Below, piece after piece: positions 22,372-34,385 of a DNA stretch of 64,000 bases (the first letter of the stretch is position 1; every line of letters begins with the position of its first letter). The position numbers were made by a program, and so were the translations under genes. The DNA comes from Neoceratodus forsteri (taxonomy: Eukaryota; Chordata; Ceratodontiformes; Ceratodontidae): assembly GCA_016271365.2 (NCBI GenBank), contig JADMNL010000028.1, positions 57,926,001 through 57,990,000 on the forward strand, in the 5' to 3' direction. The notes beneath the pieces were generated by a model. It searched no databases, had not been told where the DNA came from, and worked only from the letters and a program-made list of their open reading frames with translations.

Positions 22372-23489
22372 CATTCATCCCAAGAGAAAGTAAGACCACT
22401 ACAGAAGAGCCCAGCTGATTGGCAGAGGAGCTGGAGGTGACAGTCGAAGATAGCTGAGATTCTGAAGGTGTAATCCACTTTCCAGAAAAGTGTTGCCAGT
22501 AAACCCAGCCATGACTGGAGAGAGAGAGGGAGGTGGCTGCTGCTGTGAAACTGCAGGTAACCTTGACTAAATCGAACAGGGCCCATGGGTCAAGAAAAAT
22601 GATTCCGTATAAAGTTAAACAAGGTTAAAAAAGTAATTGTGAGTTGTTGTTCTTTCTTGACTATGTCATCGAACCAGGATTACCATTTTTGGAGTTTGCT
22701 ACTTAAATGTTGTGTTTGAATAAATGTACCAACACTGGCCAGTCAGGTGCAACTGCGCTGGGCCTACAATGCTCCAACACCTGGGTACCCAGGATTCCTT
22801 GGGAGCTCCCTAGGACAATGGTTGTTACACTGCTACTAGGGGGCTGTGGGTTTTGCCTAACAGTACAGTCAGGCAGGGGTAGCACACTGAACACCTAAGG
22901 TGAACCGCTGCAAGTATCAAGATACATCTCAGTAAAGTCCCATTTTTTTCAATGGGGTTTCACAGTAATATACTGTACCTAAATATATCAATACTTCTAG
23001 TACCTCTGGCTGCAACTCTGGCATAGGTGGCTACACTAGTTTCCCAAGCTACCTTGCCATTGCTTCTCAAATCTCTGGAGGCGATGACCAACTGATCCAA
23101 GGGTGAGGGAGAAACAGTCCCTCTATGCATGATCAGTTTTGGCCCTTTGTTACAAGCGATTTTCCAGTATCAAAGGAAACTTTTTAAAACACTGTATTCA
23201 GATACATTTCAGCTTATATTTCATTAATTTCCTGTAATTATCTCCTCTGGTTCCTTATCAATAAGGCTATCTGCATGAAAACAGAACCTCTGGTCTCGGA
23301 CATCTTCTCATCATCCTCCACTGAAATCATAATCCTCCATTTGAGAGATCAGAGTAAGTTCAACAGTAACAGACTGTGATGTTAAAAATAGAAAATTATG
23401 ACTTCAGCAGATGGAAGAACAGAGGAGGAGCTGATAAAGTCAGAGACACAAAGATCCATTTCTCAGGCAAATAATATCCATACCAAAGC
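22372..23489. other. Unassigned region right of the Gypsy element
   Basis: No ORF or repeat is convincingly identified. An AATAAA within TTTGAATAAATG near 22718 and a TTGTTACAC near 22824 could belong to another LTR remnant, but I found no partner copy. Confidence 0.4.
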
Positions 23490-23665
23490 CAGTACAGTGG
23501 CATGGAGGGCTGAGGCATCTAACGCCTTAGCTCCTGCCATGCCGGTGACCCGTGCTTAGGATGCCATGGGCCGCTGGGGTGGGAGAGGATTGAGCATCCC
23601 AAGAACAGCTCTGCAGTCCTCTCCCGGGGAAGTGGTGGCAGCTGTACTGGCCTTAGACTTCTATT
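23490..23665 (+). mobile_element. tRNA-derived SINE (family A)
   Basis: The head ACAGTGGCATGGAGGGC and GGTGACCCGTGCTTAGG match the A- and B-box regions of the copy at 5260. The body shares GGATTGAGCATCCCAAG and CTGCAGTCCTCTCCCGGG with the copies at 5260 and 44440-44650. Confidence 0.6.
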
Positions 23666-23790
23666 GGATGGAGGAGAGGAGGCAATGCAGGCAGCGAGTG
23701 ACTCAAGGGTGATGCAGTACATCTATAGGACATGCGCACTTCCATGTGGACATTTCTGATATGATGCTGGGGGTTCTAGAAAAAGGGATC

Positions 23791-24745
23791 CTGCCACAGG
23801 ATGAAGTCCTGCACTGCTCCCCATACCCCCATCACCACCTGGACACCTGCTGCAGGATGAAGCCCTGCACTGCTCCCCATACCCCCATCACCACCTGGAC
23901 ACCTGCTGCAGGATGAAGTCCTGTGCTGCTCCCTGTACCCGCATCACCACCTGGACAACTTCTGCAGGATGGAGCCCTGTGCACCTCCCTGTTCCCGCCT
24001 CATCACCTGGACACCTGCTGCAGGATGAAGCCCCGCACTCCTGCCCATACCCACATCACCACCTGCACACCTGTTGCAGGATGAAGCATTGCGCACCTCC
24101 CTGTATGCACAGCACCACCTGGACACCTGCTGCAGGATAAAGCCCTGCATGCCTCCCCATATCTGCATCACCACCTGGACACCTGCTGCAAGATGAAGCC
24201 CTGCATACCTCCCCATACCTGCATCACCACCTGGACACTTTCTGCAGGATGAAACCCTGTGCATCTCCCCATACCAGCTTCACCACCTGTACACCTGCTG
24301 CAGGATGAAGCCCTGCACTGCTCCCTGTACCCGCATCACCACCTGGACACCTGTTGCAGCATGTAGCCGTGTGTGCCTCCTCTTACCAGCATCACCACCT
24401 GGACACCTGCCGCAGGATGAAGCCCTGTGCTGCTCCCCGTTCCTGCACCATCTGGACACCTGCTGCAGAATGAAGTCCTGTGCTGCTCCCCATACCTGCA
24501 TCACCAACTGGATACCTGCTGCAGGATGAAGCCCTACACTGCTCCCCTTACCCACATCACCATCTAGACACCTACTGCTAGATGAAGCCCTGCGCTGCTC
24601 CCCATACCCATATCACCACCTGGACACCTGCTGCAGGATGAAGCCCTGAATGCCCCCCATACCAGCATCACCACCTGGACACCTGCTGCAGGATGAAGCC
24701 CTGTGCGCCTCCCTGTACCAGCATCACCAGCTGGACACCTGGAGC
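23791..24745. repeat. 56-bp minisatellite, about 17 units
   Basis: Units repeat every ~56 bp with the core CACCTGGACACCTGCTGCAG followed by GATGAAGCCCTG and a variable CTCCCCATACC segment. Units are moderately diverged and a few are shortened. The period is not a multiple of three, which gives spurious Cys/Thr-rich or Gly/Gln-rich ORFs on both strands. Confidence 0.95.
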
Positions 24746-24876
24746 CAAACTAGGCTTGGGTACTGGGGGGGGATGACCCTGTGGGGGAACAAGTTTTATA
24801 TCAGTCTAAGGGAGGTGGGTACTAGTTGGGGGGGAAAGGAGCTGAAGAGCTCAATGACAGGAGTAAAAAGCTATAT

Positions 24877-27365
24877 AAAACAAGCATTTGTTAATGCCGA
24901 ATGTTGTCTCGCTGGCATTGGCATTGGTAGTGCTGGAGTTAGAGATGCATAATAGGAATGGCAGTGAAGTATTAAAATGACACCAACCCCACCCCCACCC
25001 TGTAGAGACTGACAGGCAATGGGGTGTGCCTTTGGGTCGTCAGCTATAATGCTCATGCCATTTCACCTCACCCTACCCTGTAGACACTGACAAGTGTCGT
25101 GGTGTGCTTTAGGGTCTTTGGGCGTTATACTTACCCCATTCCATAAGAAAATACACTGAAGTGGCTGCAATATAGGAGAATGAGGTGAACTTTGTAGCCG
25201 AACAGTGCAAGGCACACCACGATGCCTGTCACTGGCTGCAGGGTGGGGGTGGAGGTGGAATGGCATGAGCATTTACAGCCGATGATCCCAAGTCACATCC
25301 CTGACGCCTGTCAGTCTCTACCGGGTTGGGTGCTACAGTTGGAAACCCTAACACTGTAGGTGTGTGTTGGTATTTTCACTCCAAATTTTCAACATGGACT
25401 TTTTGTGAGCCCACCTCATGAAAAGCAGCACCATCAGTTTGTGAAAGGTGAAAGCTGAAAGGTGGTTTTGCACAGTGGCTATGCCATTTGGCGACACAGG
25501 GATTTTGGGCAGGATGTGGAAAATGACAACTGTATTGTTCATGAGGAGATGTAAAAAAAATGGCAACGTTGAAAATCTGGAGTGAAAATATGAAAAATTG
25601 GTGAAGGTATGAGCATGCATAGAAACTGTGCAAGACACATCAGTAACCCAATTATTTTGGGGATTTTTTTAACACATCTTTAACATAGGCATTTTGGGAC
25701 CTCCCCTCATGAACAGTGGCAGTGTGATTCTGTTAATGTGTCCGAAGCGTTGATTTCGCACAGTGACCATGCCATTGTGCGCCACAGGTGCGAAAACACA
25801 GTTAGGGCAGGATGTGAAAAATGACAGCTGTACTGTTCATAAGGAGGTATAAAGAAATGCCAGTGTTGAAAATCTGGCATGAAAATAGTGCAAATTTGCG
25901 AAGTTACAAGGGTGCGTGGAACTGTGCACCGCACGCTTGTAACACAGTCATTTTAACATAGGCATTTTAGGACTTCTGCTCATGAACAGTGTCACCGTCA
26001 TTTCCTGAAACTGTCTCGAAACCTGATTTTGCGCCGTGACCGCGTTATTCTGCGCCAGACGTGTGAAAGCACATTTTGGCCAGAATATGTAAAATGACAG
26101 CTATACTTTTCATAAGGAGGTGTGGAAAAATACCAATTTTGAAAATCTGGAGTGAAAATATTACAAATTCATGAAGTTACGAGCGTGCGTGGAAACTGCG
26201 TAATGCACGCTCGTAAAACAGTCATTTTTGGGACTGTTTCCACCAAATTTGCAACATAGGCTTTTTGAGAGACCACCTCATGAACACTGGCACTGTTGTT
26301 TCGATAATCGGTCCTGAAAGGTGATTCCGTGCAGTGACCGTGAAATCACCTTTCAGGGCTGATTAATGCCATGACAGTGCCAGAATTCATGAGGTGGGGT
26401 CCCAGAAACCCCATGTTGAAAATTTGGTGCCAAAATTCCAAAAAATGCCTGCGATATGCATCAAAGTTGAAAAAACCCTATTTATTCCATTATACAGCTT
26501 AGCGGCATTTCATCAGTTCACGGTTAGCCTTGAAGAGTGCAGACGTGTTCCCAGTCCACCGAAGATCATCATGCCGGACCTGGAGGTAAGTATGAGGTGA
26601 GGGGTGGGAGGCAGGGTGAGCAGTGGGTGGGTGCGAGATGTGGGGGGAGGGAGACGCGAGGGACCGCTTTTTTTGATAGGATAAAGAAAAAAAATTGCAG
26701 GACCATTTTTTTTTAACAGGGGCATGTGGCACACTGGGGTGGGCTCCCAGAGTGCCAACAGACTGTTTTTTTGGGGGGGCAGCTGTAGGAGATTGGGCAC
26801 CCCCGTTGGCACACAACAAAAGGGGGGGTTACATTATGCCGACGGGGATTGGGCACCCCCATCAGCACACAACAAAAGTGGGGGTGTGTTACATAAAGCC
26901 GATGGGGAGTGGGCTCCCCTGTCGGCAACATCACTCGGGCACTGAAGCCGACGAGGATTGGAGCCCCCGTCGGCAAAGAAAAACTGTTGGGGGGTGTGCA
27001 TGATGTCGAGGGGGACTGGGCACCACCTCGGCATACATTGTAAATGGGAGCGGGGTTATTATGCCAATGGGGAGTGGGCTCCCCCGTCAGCATTCTGACA
27101 GGAGGCGGCGGCAGTGTTGCGTGCAAGTTGGGAGGCGTGTTGTGGTCACACTGCATGAGAGCTCCGCTCTCATTGCAGCTGACCTTTTGTTAGATCTGGT
27201 GGCTACATTCCACATTTGGTGATGCGGCCCCTGCATGCTGCCTGATTGGGGAATGAGAGATGCACCTACTGATGTGTGCCCTGCATTCGCCTAACAGTGA
27301 CCAAGGCCTAAATCTGGTTATTATTACAATATGTCGGTTGAGATGCGCCAGCCAACATAAAATTG
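24877..27365 (+). repeat. Palindrome-rich dispersed repeat, copy b (longest)
   Basis: The order along the copy is as follows. First, the AAGCATTTGTTAATGCC start. Second, ~75-bp units around CTGTAGACACTGACAAG in direct (24990-25120) then inverted (25200-25335) order. Third, four ~290-bp units, each opening with ATTTTCAAC..CTCATGAACAGTGGCAC and closing with its inverse (GTTCATGAGGAGGTGT..GTTGAAAATCTGG). Fourth, a near-perfect palindrome at 26270-26400 centred near 26334. Fifth, a hairpin minisatellite (26785-27100). Sixth, a tail ending near CCAACATAAAA. There is no coding capacity and no clear terminal inverted repeat. It could be a non-autonomous foldback transposon or a satellite-derived element. 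Confidence 0.8.
26785..27100. repeat. Hairpin minisatellite in copy b (six units)
   Basis: Units of roughly 45-65 bp each hold a self-complementary core of the form GCCGACGGGG-loop-CCCCCGTCGGC, with loops such as ATTGGGCA or AGTGGGCT. Cores lie near 26791, 26835, 26898, 26945, 27003 and 27060. The loops are more constant than the spacers. Copy d has an equivalent array at 42085-42450. Confidence 0.85.
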
Positions 27366-29077
27366 GTATCAGTAACAAAGAATGAGGGATACCTAGTGAC
27401 AACTACATTCACCAATTCACATGAGCCAGGAAGAAAAATGGCATCCTGACCAGTAGTAGAGGAAGAGGCTCTCCTGAGACCAAATGATTTTTCGCTCTGA
27501 GACAGTCTATAGGGATTCGATGTGACCGCCCTGACAAAAAGCTATATTTTTCTTTAAGCTGCATATTGAACAGAGCAGGTAGTTGAAAATAGAAGGTTAA
27601 AGAAGGTTCTACTCTGCCTCTTTCTTCAACCCGTTACCTCCTGAAATTCCAGACAGATTTATTGCTGTTAGTTGACAGAACACTGCATTATTACTGAATC
27701 AGCTGGAAAGGCAGCTAAAGTTCAAAGACATTGGATCAGCTGTATCATATCTGGAAGTCGCCATGGCTGCTGTCTTGACTTACTCTGGTACTACACCTTC
27801 CTGGTTTAGATCAGGTTCAGTCTCAGAAAAATGTGGAGCAAAATCTGAGGAATGTGGCTAGTCAGAGCCCAGAGGCATCCCAGGTACAAATTAGGCAATT
27901 TTTCCCACTGTGTCTGCCCAGTATGCAATTCGGCTAAGCAGCACTGCTACTCCATTCCCGCCACCTAGCCTTTTAAAAGCAAGGGGTGCCGCACAGTCCA
28001 TTAACCTTCTCGGATAAATAAGAACAACATGGATGCTTTAACCACAAGTACAAATTATACACCCTCACCCACTCAATCTGCAGCTCAACTAAGAGGTGCT
28101 GCTGCTCCATTCCCACTGCATATCCCTTCAAGAACAGGAGGTGCAGCCCAGCCCAGTGATCCGCCCACCATACTACGGAGCAGTAATGAGGCTTTCAGTT
28201 CAGCACAGGACAAATAGCTGAACTCTCTGTGTATGCAGTAAATGGCACCTCAATAATAAGCGCACCTGAATTACAGATGCAGAATCGGGTTCAGGTAGCA
28301 TGCCAGCTATATGCTGTTCTGGGAATGCTCACCAGGTAAACACTCAGTGAACTTGTAAAGTTTAAAATAAAATTATATATATTCATACCATCTCTATAAA
28401 TTAGCTTCCAGCAAAAAATCCAAAAGGCTGTTTCTTCACAATAAACCTTTTCTCACAAATTGGTTGCTTGGGGTACCCACGTGCTCAGCTTCTCAGGGTT
28501 AGTTCAGTTTCTCTTAGCGTTACTTGCCTAACAACACTTTCTCTAAATATTCAGCTTTCTTCTGTGCTGTATTGGCTCACAAGTCTCTCAGTTCCCACTG
28601 GTGTCCCAGAACACCTCTTTCATGTCATCAGTCAAAATGGTACTGCTTCTGTCCCCAGCCCTTCTATGACTAGCAGCAGGACCTTCCTTTTTTCAGGTCT
28701 CCCTTTTTCTAGTATTTGATCTTTAGCCCTTCTGTGGCTAACAGCAGGACCTTTTTCAGTCATTCATTCTGTCCCCAGCCTTTCTCGTTAGCGGGTCATT
28801 ACTCTTTCCTCCTCCAGCTTTCCAGCCCAGTGTATTAACAAATGTTCTCTTACTGGAATGTACTCTCAGGTGCTGTCTATTATCAACTGCCCCCTACCCA
28901 TCAGTTCTGATGTACCCCAGGGGCCTAATTGTTAAAGGGTCTGACATAGCTATGAGACAAAGTCCCTCTGTACAACTCCTTGGAAGCTTAGAACATTTGA
29001 CAATCCCAGCAGTATGTTCAAGATTTCTATTCCTTTTAATTTAGGATCACATGTCATTGGGACAAATTTAATGGATG
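27366..29077. other. Unassigned region
   Basis: No mobile-element protein, RNA gene or shared repeat is recognised. Short ORFs at 28029-28217 and 28468-28719 show no familiar motif. The sequence from 28590 to 28800 contains two similar ~90-bp blocks around CCAGCCCTTCTATGACTAGCAGCAGGACC-type text, suggesting a small local duplication. Confidence 0.35.
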
Positions 29078-30097
29078 TGTAACCCCAGGGCGGTGCTACT
29101 CCAAGAGCTACTACTCATGCCTTGTGAACCCGTAAAAGGTTGGGGGGATCTGGGTTCCAAAAACATAACTTAAACTGGTTCTTTACATGATGTTACAGTT
29201 TGCGCAGTGCCTCCACCCAGAAATTAGCTTTAAGTGGGCTAGATGTTACCTGGTACAACCCCCTGGGATGTCATACCACCCACTTCACCAAGAAGCCACC
29301 CCAAGCATGACCCAATACACATTTCCCCACATTTTAAACACCTTAACAATTAATGACTCTCGCTAATAATATGCTCATGACACCACCATTTGCAAGAACA
29401 GCAATATTTATTTAGGGGGCATAGGAATTAGGAATGGGGAAACAAAGGAGTAGAGGTTATGTAGTCACGATCATTGTTATTTACAATATTCACATTTGAT
29501 CTAGTTTGGTTTGGATTGTGCTGGTGAAATCCTTCAGCTGGGTGAGCACCTGCTTTTTAATCAGAATGCAATCACATTTGACCAACACAGATGCCCAGAG
29601 TCCCAGCTATCTAAACTGCGTAGAATCAGATGGAACACAAATATTACACTTGCCCACACTGCTACCAGTTTCCCAAAATTTAGTATGAGACCCCGCAATC
29701 CCATACATTTAAATCAGGGTACCCAGTCACCAAAGTCCCTTGATGGTTGCAGGGCTGGTGAATGGTGTAGCTGTTTGTTGGAGCTGGCTTGGTTAGCAGA
29801 AAATTATGCTTAGATTTCCCAACATTAAAACTTTAAGCTATTTGCCATCTTTCCAGAGTGTGTAGTGATTGCCCTGCATGTTGCAGTTGAAACATTGGCT
29901 AGATGCAACCAGTCAGTCATACCAGGCTTGGAAGTTAAGTATTCCTTTCTGAATGTTTATCACATTTATATGATTTGGTACACTTAGCGCATTTAAAGTT
30001 CAGACACATCTGGTATAATTGAAGAAGGTAGGGCTTCTTCAGCCAGGGCCTGGAAGGCCACGCTGGTCAGATTACATGGAAAACAGTCATTTCTAAC

Positions 30098-30178
30098 ATA
30101 CTAACATACTAAAATGCCAGCAGAATAGGCCTAATGGTCTTTCGTGTCTGCTCGTTTGGTCAGCCCCCACCCTGGGAG
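30098..30178 (-). mobile_element. CR1-type 3' terminus
   Basis: ACATACTAACATACTAAAA is followed by GCCAGCAGAATAGGCCTAATG and TCGTGTCTGCTC. This is a variant of the inverted CR1 3' end also seen at 53688-54062. Only the terminus is present. Confidence 0.5.
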
Positions 30179-30199
30179 CTGACCTTGCTGCCCCCCTTT

Positions 30200-30480
30200 A
30201 ATTTTCAGGATACATTTTTATTTTATTTCTTTATTTCACATTTGGATTAGCACCTTTCAGCTACACAGCTCTTTTACAAAGGTTCCAAGTCAATGTAACA
30301 CAAGAACAAAACAACTGAAACAATACAATTGAGACAAATATTGAATACAGACAACACACACCTGGTTAGTAGATAACCAAGATAAACTATTAAAATAACA
30401 ATTGATTGTTTCAGAAGAGAATGCCAGAAAAGGACCTAGCATCATCAATGAAGGATACTTAAAAGGCATACTCTGTGTGA
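30200..30480 (-). mobile_element. LINE 3' UTR fragment
   Basis: TTTATTTCTTTATTTCACAT, then TTAGCACCTTTCAGC and CAGCTCTTTTACAAAGG, has the layout of the reversed LINE 3' UTRs at 6484-6600 and 63798-64000 (T-rich start, then a CTTTACAAAG-like block). No coding part remains. Confidence 0.4.
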
Positions 30481-32585
30481 CTTACTTAACAGTTACTGAA
30501 GTGCTAATTTGTTGATGGAGTGCAGCCTGGGCAGGCTTCGTCTGGTTAGGAGGCTAGAATGGGGCACATAAGTGGATGAGGAGGGCTAGGGTAGTGATGT
30601 AGAATTATGGAATGGGGATAGGGTGTGATAGAGGAAATGAGATGTTAGCAGCACGAGCAGGAGAAAGTCAGGAAAAAGCGAGAGGACAGGGAAAGAAACG
30701 TGAGAATTAATCAGGGTTAGGCTACAGGGAGCACAATTAGTCAACTTCAGTAGACGTAGGGACTCAGTCCTTTTGTGGCTATTGACTGTAGATTGCAGCT
30801 CCATGGGACATCTTGACCAGATAGTTGGCAAAATCCTGGACTTCCCAGGCAAAGTCAGGATGAGCCCCTATACTGAGTGCTCCCCTTCCAGTCCTGTAGG
30901 CTCCATAGCAGACATCACATATCAGCACATCTATACTATGTTCTGGGCTCACTTGGGTCCCCTAGAACAGTCAGGTCCACTTGCGATGGGTAAGACAGGT
31001 GCAGCAGATGCAAGGTGCAGACCAAAGAACAATCTCACATAGCACAGTCACTTGGGCATAAGCAGCCCCATTTAGGCAAATTTTCTTTCATTCTTGCACC
31101 GAGGGGGTACAAGAGTACTCACTCAGGCTCCTCACAGTAGAATGTCCGCTATCAAGGTTCTTGAAATCTTTAGTCCTCTCAGCTCTCTCACAGCTGGCTT
31201 GAGGTAATCAAGTTGCAGGTCCACATCTTCCCCCGATGTGGAAGGGAGGGCTAGAACCTGGAGGACATTCTGGCAACCCCCAGGCTAGCAGGCAATGCAT
31301 TAACTAAATCACTTTCACTTTTAACTGCTAAAGAAAGCAAACACCCCTTCCTGGATGGAGAGCATTTACTGGATCACCAGGCCCAGTTGCATGGCTGGGG
31401 ACCTGAGCCCCCACCCCTGTGGGGGGTTCCAGCTCGAATCTGGAAAATTGCTGAAAACACAGTCTTTTATGGGGCTCTCCTGAGGCTCCTGATTGGCTGA
31501 AGCTATTGGGTGATTGGCCTCCAATTGGCTGGAGGGCCTGTCAATCAAGATTATGAATTATGCTTGAACCTCACTCGATGCACAATTAGTTTACTGTTTT
31601 GGTGCCTGAACTTAGGTCCCTGCAGTTCCCCATGATCACTTGGAAGTTTCCCATGAGCTTTGCCTAATGTTCCACAAGTCCTGGCTTTAATATTCCAACT
31701 TCTGATTGGCTGTGCTGCTCTGTAATGGTTGCTTAAACATACAGTCCCTTAGGCAGATTAACTACAGCCCCAAATAAAGTCCTGGTGCAGACAGAATGAA
31801 TTAAATATTTACCCAAAAAACCCACAGTTCAGTAACCCTGGATGTGTACTTGCTGTCACTGCCCAGAATAAGTAACTTGCTCAGTCTGTTTTCCTGTCGC
31901 TGCTGCCAGTATTTAAGGATGCCTTGCAGCAGCAGACAGGCCGTCTCAACTGAGTCCCAAGGTTACTGGAGCAACCAAGAGAAAAACATTTATTTAAACA
32001 TTGTTCCACCAATCAAACATTTTTTTCCAAAACATATAGCAGTTACAATCAGTTTATTTAAATCTTTCTTTTTTTTTTCCTTTCTCAGCCGTGGCAGAAA
32101 TACAGCTTCCCAGAGGGCAGAGGCACCCTCATGAATATTTGTGTAGACCGGAGCTCTGGGCTCATTAACATTCATGAGCCCCTATCCAAAAGCTCTGTGG
32201 TTCTTCTTTAATTTTTTAAGAGTGTGGGCACTCAGGGCCCTGCCCGTGGTCACTGGGTATCCCTTACCACATGGGGACTCCGGGACTGATGGAACACTCC
32301 TCATATTAACTGCAAAGTCAGCAGTTGCATGATCAAAGGCACCGCCAGCGCCTACGCAATCCCCTCCGCACCGGAGTGCTTTGGCAGTGCAGGTGATTGT
32401 GGCTGGAATTCTGGAGCCCTGCAGGGCTGGAAATAACACTGGGGCTGCAACTGGGGCACCAAGGGCTCAAACAAGACCGGGGGACAGAGAAGAAAATATG
32501 CAGGCATTTCAGAAAGCGCCTGAGGAGAGCAGAAATGGGAGTAAATGGCCACAGGTAAGCCCCCAAATTGGTAGGGAGGGTTACA

Positions 32586-33189
32586 GAAATCCACATAATT
32601 GAATGAACATAAGGTTTGATGAATCTGGACCTAATCAATGCCAAATGCTAAATAATGAAAAAAAGGACTCTGATCCCCCCCAATAATACAAATGTGGAAG
32701 ATGACAATGTTTCTAGACAGCTTGAAATAAGTAAGGGAATGTATTTACCTGTAACTCTTGATCTTCCTGAGTATCTCCTCCATAGTGCCAACACTCTTTG
32801 GCCACGGAGCCCACTGGGAGTTAGAACATTTAGGGTCGATGGGCCCAATGTGCAGTGCTAAGCGCACAATGCAAATATAAATAGTGCACTGACCCTAGTC
32901 ATCACAATACCTTCCCCCCAGAGAAGATAAAAAGAGGTGCAGTATAGAGATAATGGAGAAGAGAGCAGAAGCCCCAATACAGTATATGACATAAGGAGAC
33001 CAAAAAGTGAAAAGGAAAGACATACCATCACAGACTACACACAAAAAAGTGCACTGATACAACAGAACTACTCATATGCCATTCGCAGAGTGTATGGGTA
33101 AGAGCAGTACCGTAGAGGCATAAAAGCCCATCATGGCAACTCCTTGTAAATGTCTGTGACCCAGGCTGACATTAATAATATGGATTTAC
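32586..33189. other. Unassigned spacer
   Basis: I see no gene or shared repeat here. Confidence 0.4.
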
Positions 33190-33430
33190 CTGGTGGCCCA
33201 TCGGTGCAGCGGTGGTGCTACCACTTGCAACATTGATGATCCAGGTTCAAGAACGAGCCCCTAGCCTCAGAGGACCAGCTGAGGGAAGGTTGGATGAGCC
33301 TCCCACGGACAGCTGTCCATTTCCAAGGGGAAGGTTGTTGGCGCCCAGTGTTTGAGTGACACCCAGCAGTGGCTGGGGTATGCCAGGCTAGGACCACACT
33401 GTAGAGGTGGAGACAGTGGCAGATATCTGC
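33190..33430 (+). mobile_element. tRNA-derived SINE (family A)
   Basis: CTGGTGGCCCATCGGTGCAG (A-box region) and GATCCAGGTTCAAG (B-box region) are spaced as in a tRNA. The head closely matches the inverted copies ending at 38330 and 61072. The 3' limit is uncertain. Confidence 0.65.
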
Positions 33431-33969
33431 AGGGCATGTGCGGGAGCACACACATCTGTATGCCGACATCACTGCACATCCGTATCTCTGGGGGAGTGCA
33501 AGCATCACAGAGAGAGAAAGCTATATGCTGCAGCTGCACCGTGAAGTTCCTGCTCCTCTTCTGAAAGATGCCACCAACTTAAGCCTCAGACAGAACTCAG
33601 GTGGATCTCTGTCTCTCCTTTGGGAGCTCCACCCTAGGGGATAAGCTATGGGGCCTTCATTCTGGGCAGCTGGGGGGTGCCATGTAGGGATACAAAGGGT
33701 ATCTAATATGGGGTACATTTCCACCTACAAGCATGGAGCAAAAACAGAGTTAAAAAAATGTTAAGTTCTCACTAGCGTTGATGACCCAAGCTACCTACTG
33801 TGTAAGTCTCAAATACTGTAAAATGATAGCTCTAAGCATGTCGCTACTGCTCACAGGTGACAGAAGACAGGTTAGGCCGAGTTGAGCTGAGTGAAGCCCG
33901 GGCATGCCCCCATGAACCCACCTGAAGGCCATAGAGATACCTTTTTATGGTCTTCCAAGACCCCCAGTA

Positions 33970-34385
33970 ATGCATCTGAAGAATGAGAGCATATCGGACA
34001 AATCTCACAAAATAGTGACACTAACAGAATCACCAAAAAGGAGCATGTTGAAAGCTACAACGCTCTCTTCAACCTCTTCAGCCTTGTGTTCTGAAAATTT
34101 AAATCCCGTAGCTATAGCGTCAGTCCTATTTACAGAAAAGCTGGCTCAGAATTTGCCAAAATATTCCTCAACTTTACCATCGTGTCCAAAAGATAAAACC
34201 AATGTAAAATGTTTCAAAGAACTAAATACTGTAAGCTGTTATGAATAGATATTTGAGCTAGCTGAAAGACTTGAGACTAAAATGGATTCGTTATGAAAAG
34301 AAATGATTTACTGGAACAAAAGTTTAAATGTTCATCAACTGAAATTTCCAAAACTCTTGAACAAATAAAACAACAGCAGGAGTAC
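33970..34385 (+). other. Unassigned ORFs with a possible coiled coil
   Basis: A 92-codon ORF (33970-34248) and a second (34293-34490) read as Lys/Ser/Thr-rich protein with heptad-like text such as FELAERLETKMDSL and ISKTLEQIKQQQEYTNK. This recalls the coiled-coil ORF1 protein of L1/Tx1-type LINEs but has no diagnostic motif. It abuts the start of repeat copy c, which supplies the end of the second ORF. The ORF1 idea is a guess. Confidence 0.2.

Larger units (their letters stand above)
29078..32585 (-). mobile_element. Region bounded by Gypsy-LTR-like ends (possible diverged solo LTR)
   Basis: The left end TGTAACCCCAGGGCGGTGCT and ~100 bp beyond it, with GTGCCTCCACC, resemble the reverse complement of the LTR 3' end at 22371. 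The right end GGTAGGGAGGGTTACA matches the reverse complement of the LTR 5' end at 20459 over ~25 bp. This would be a related LTR on the minus strand expanded by later insertions such as those at 30098-30480. No target duplication is visible and the middle does not align by eye, so the assignment is tentative. Confidence 0.35.

Noticed and set aside
23913..24555. Repeated-peptide ORFs on both strands
   Set aside because: They are products of the 56-bp minisatellite period and share no start or domain.
28029..28217. A YR-element gag fragment
   Set aside because: It is Ser/Pro/Ala-rich only; no zinc finger or conserved Gag segment could be found.
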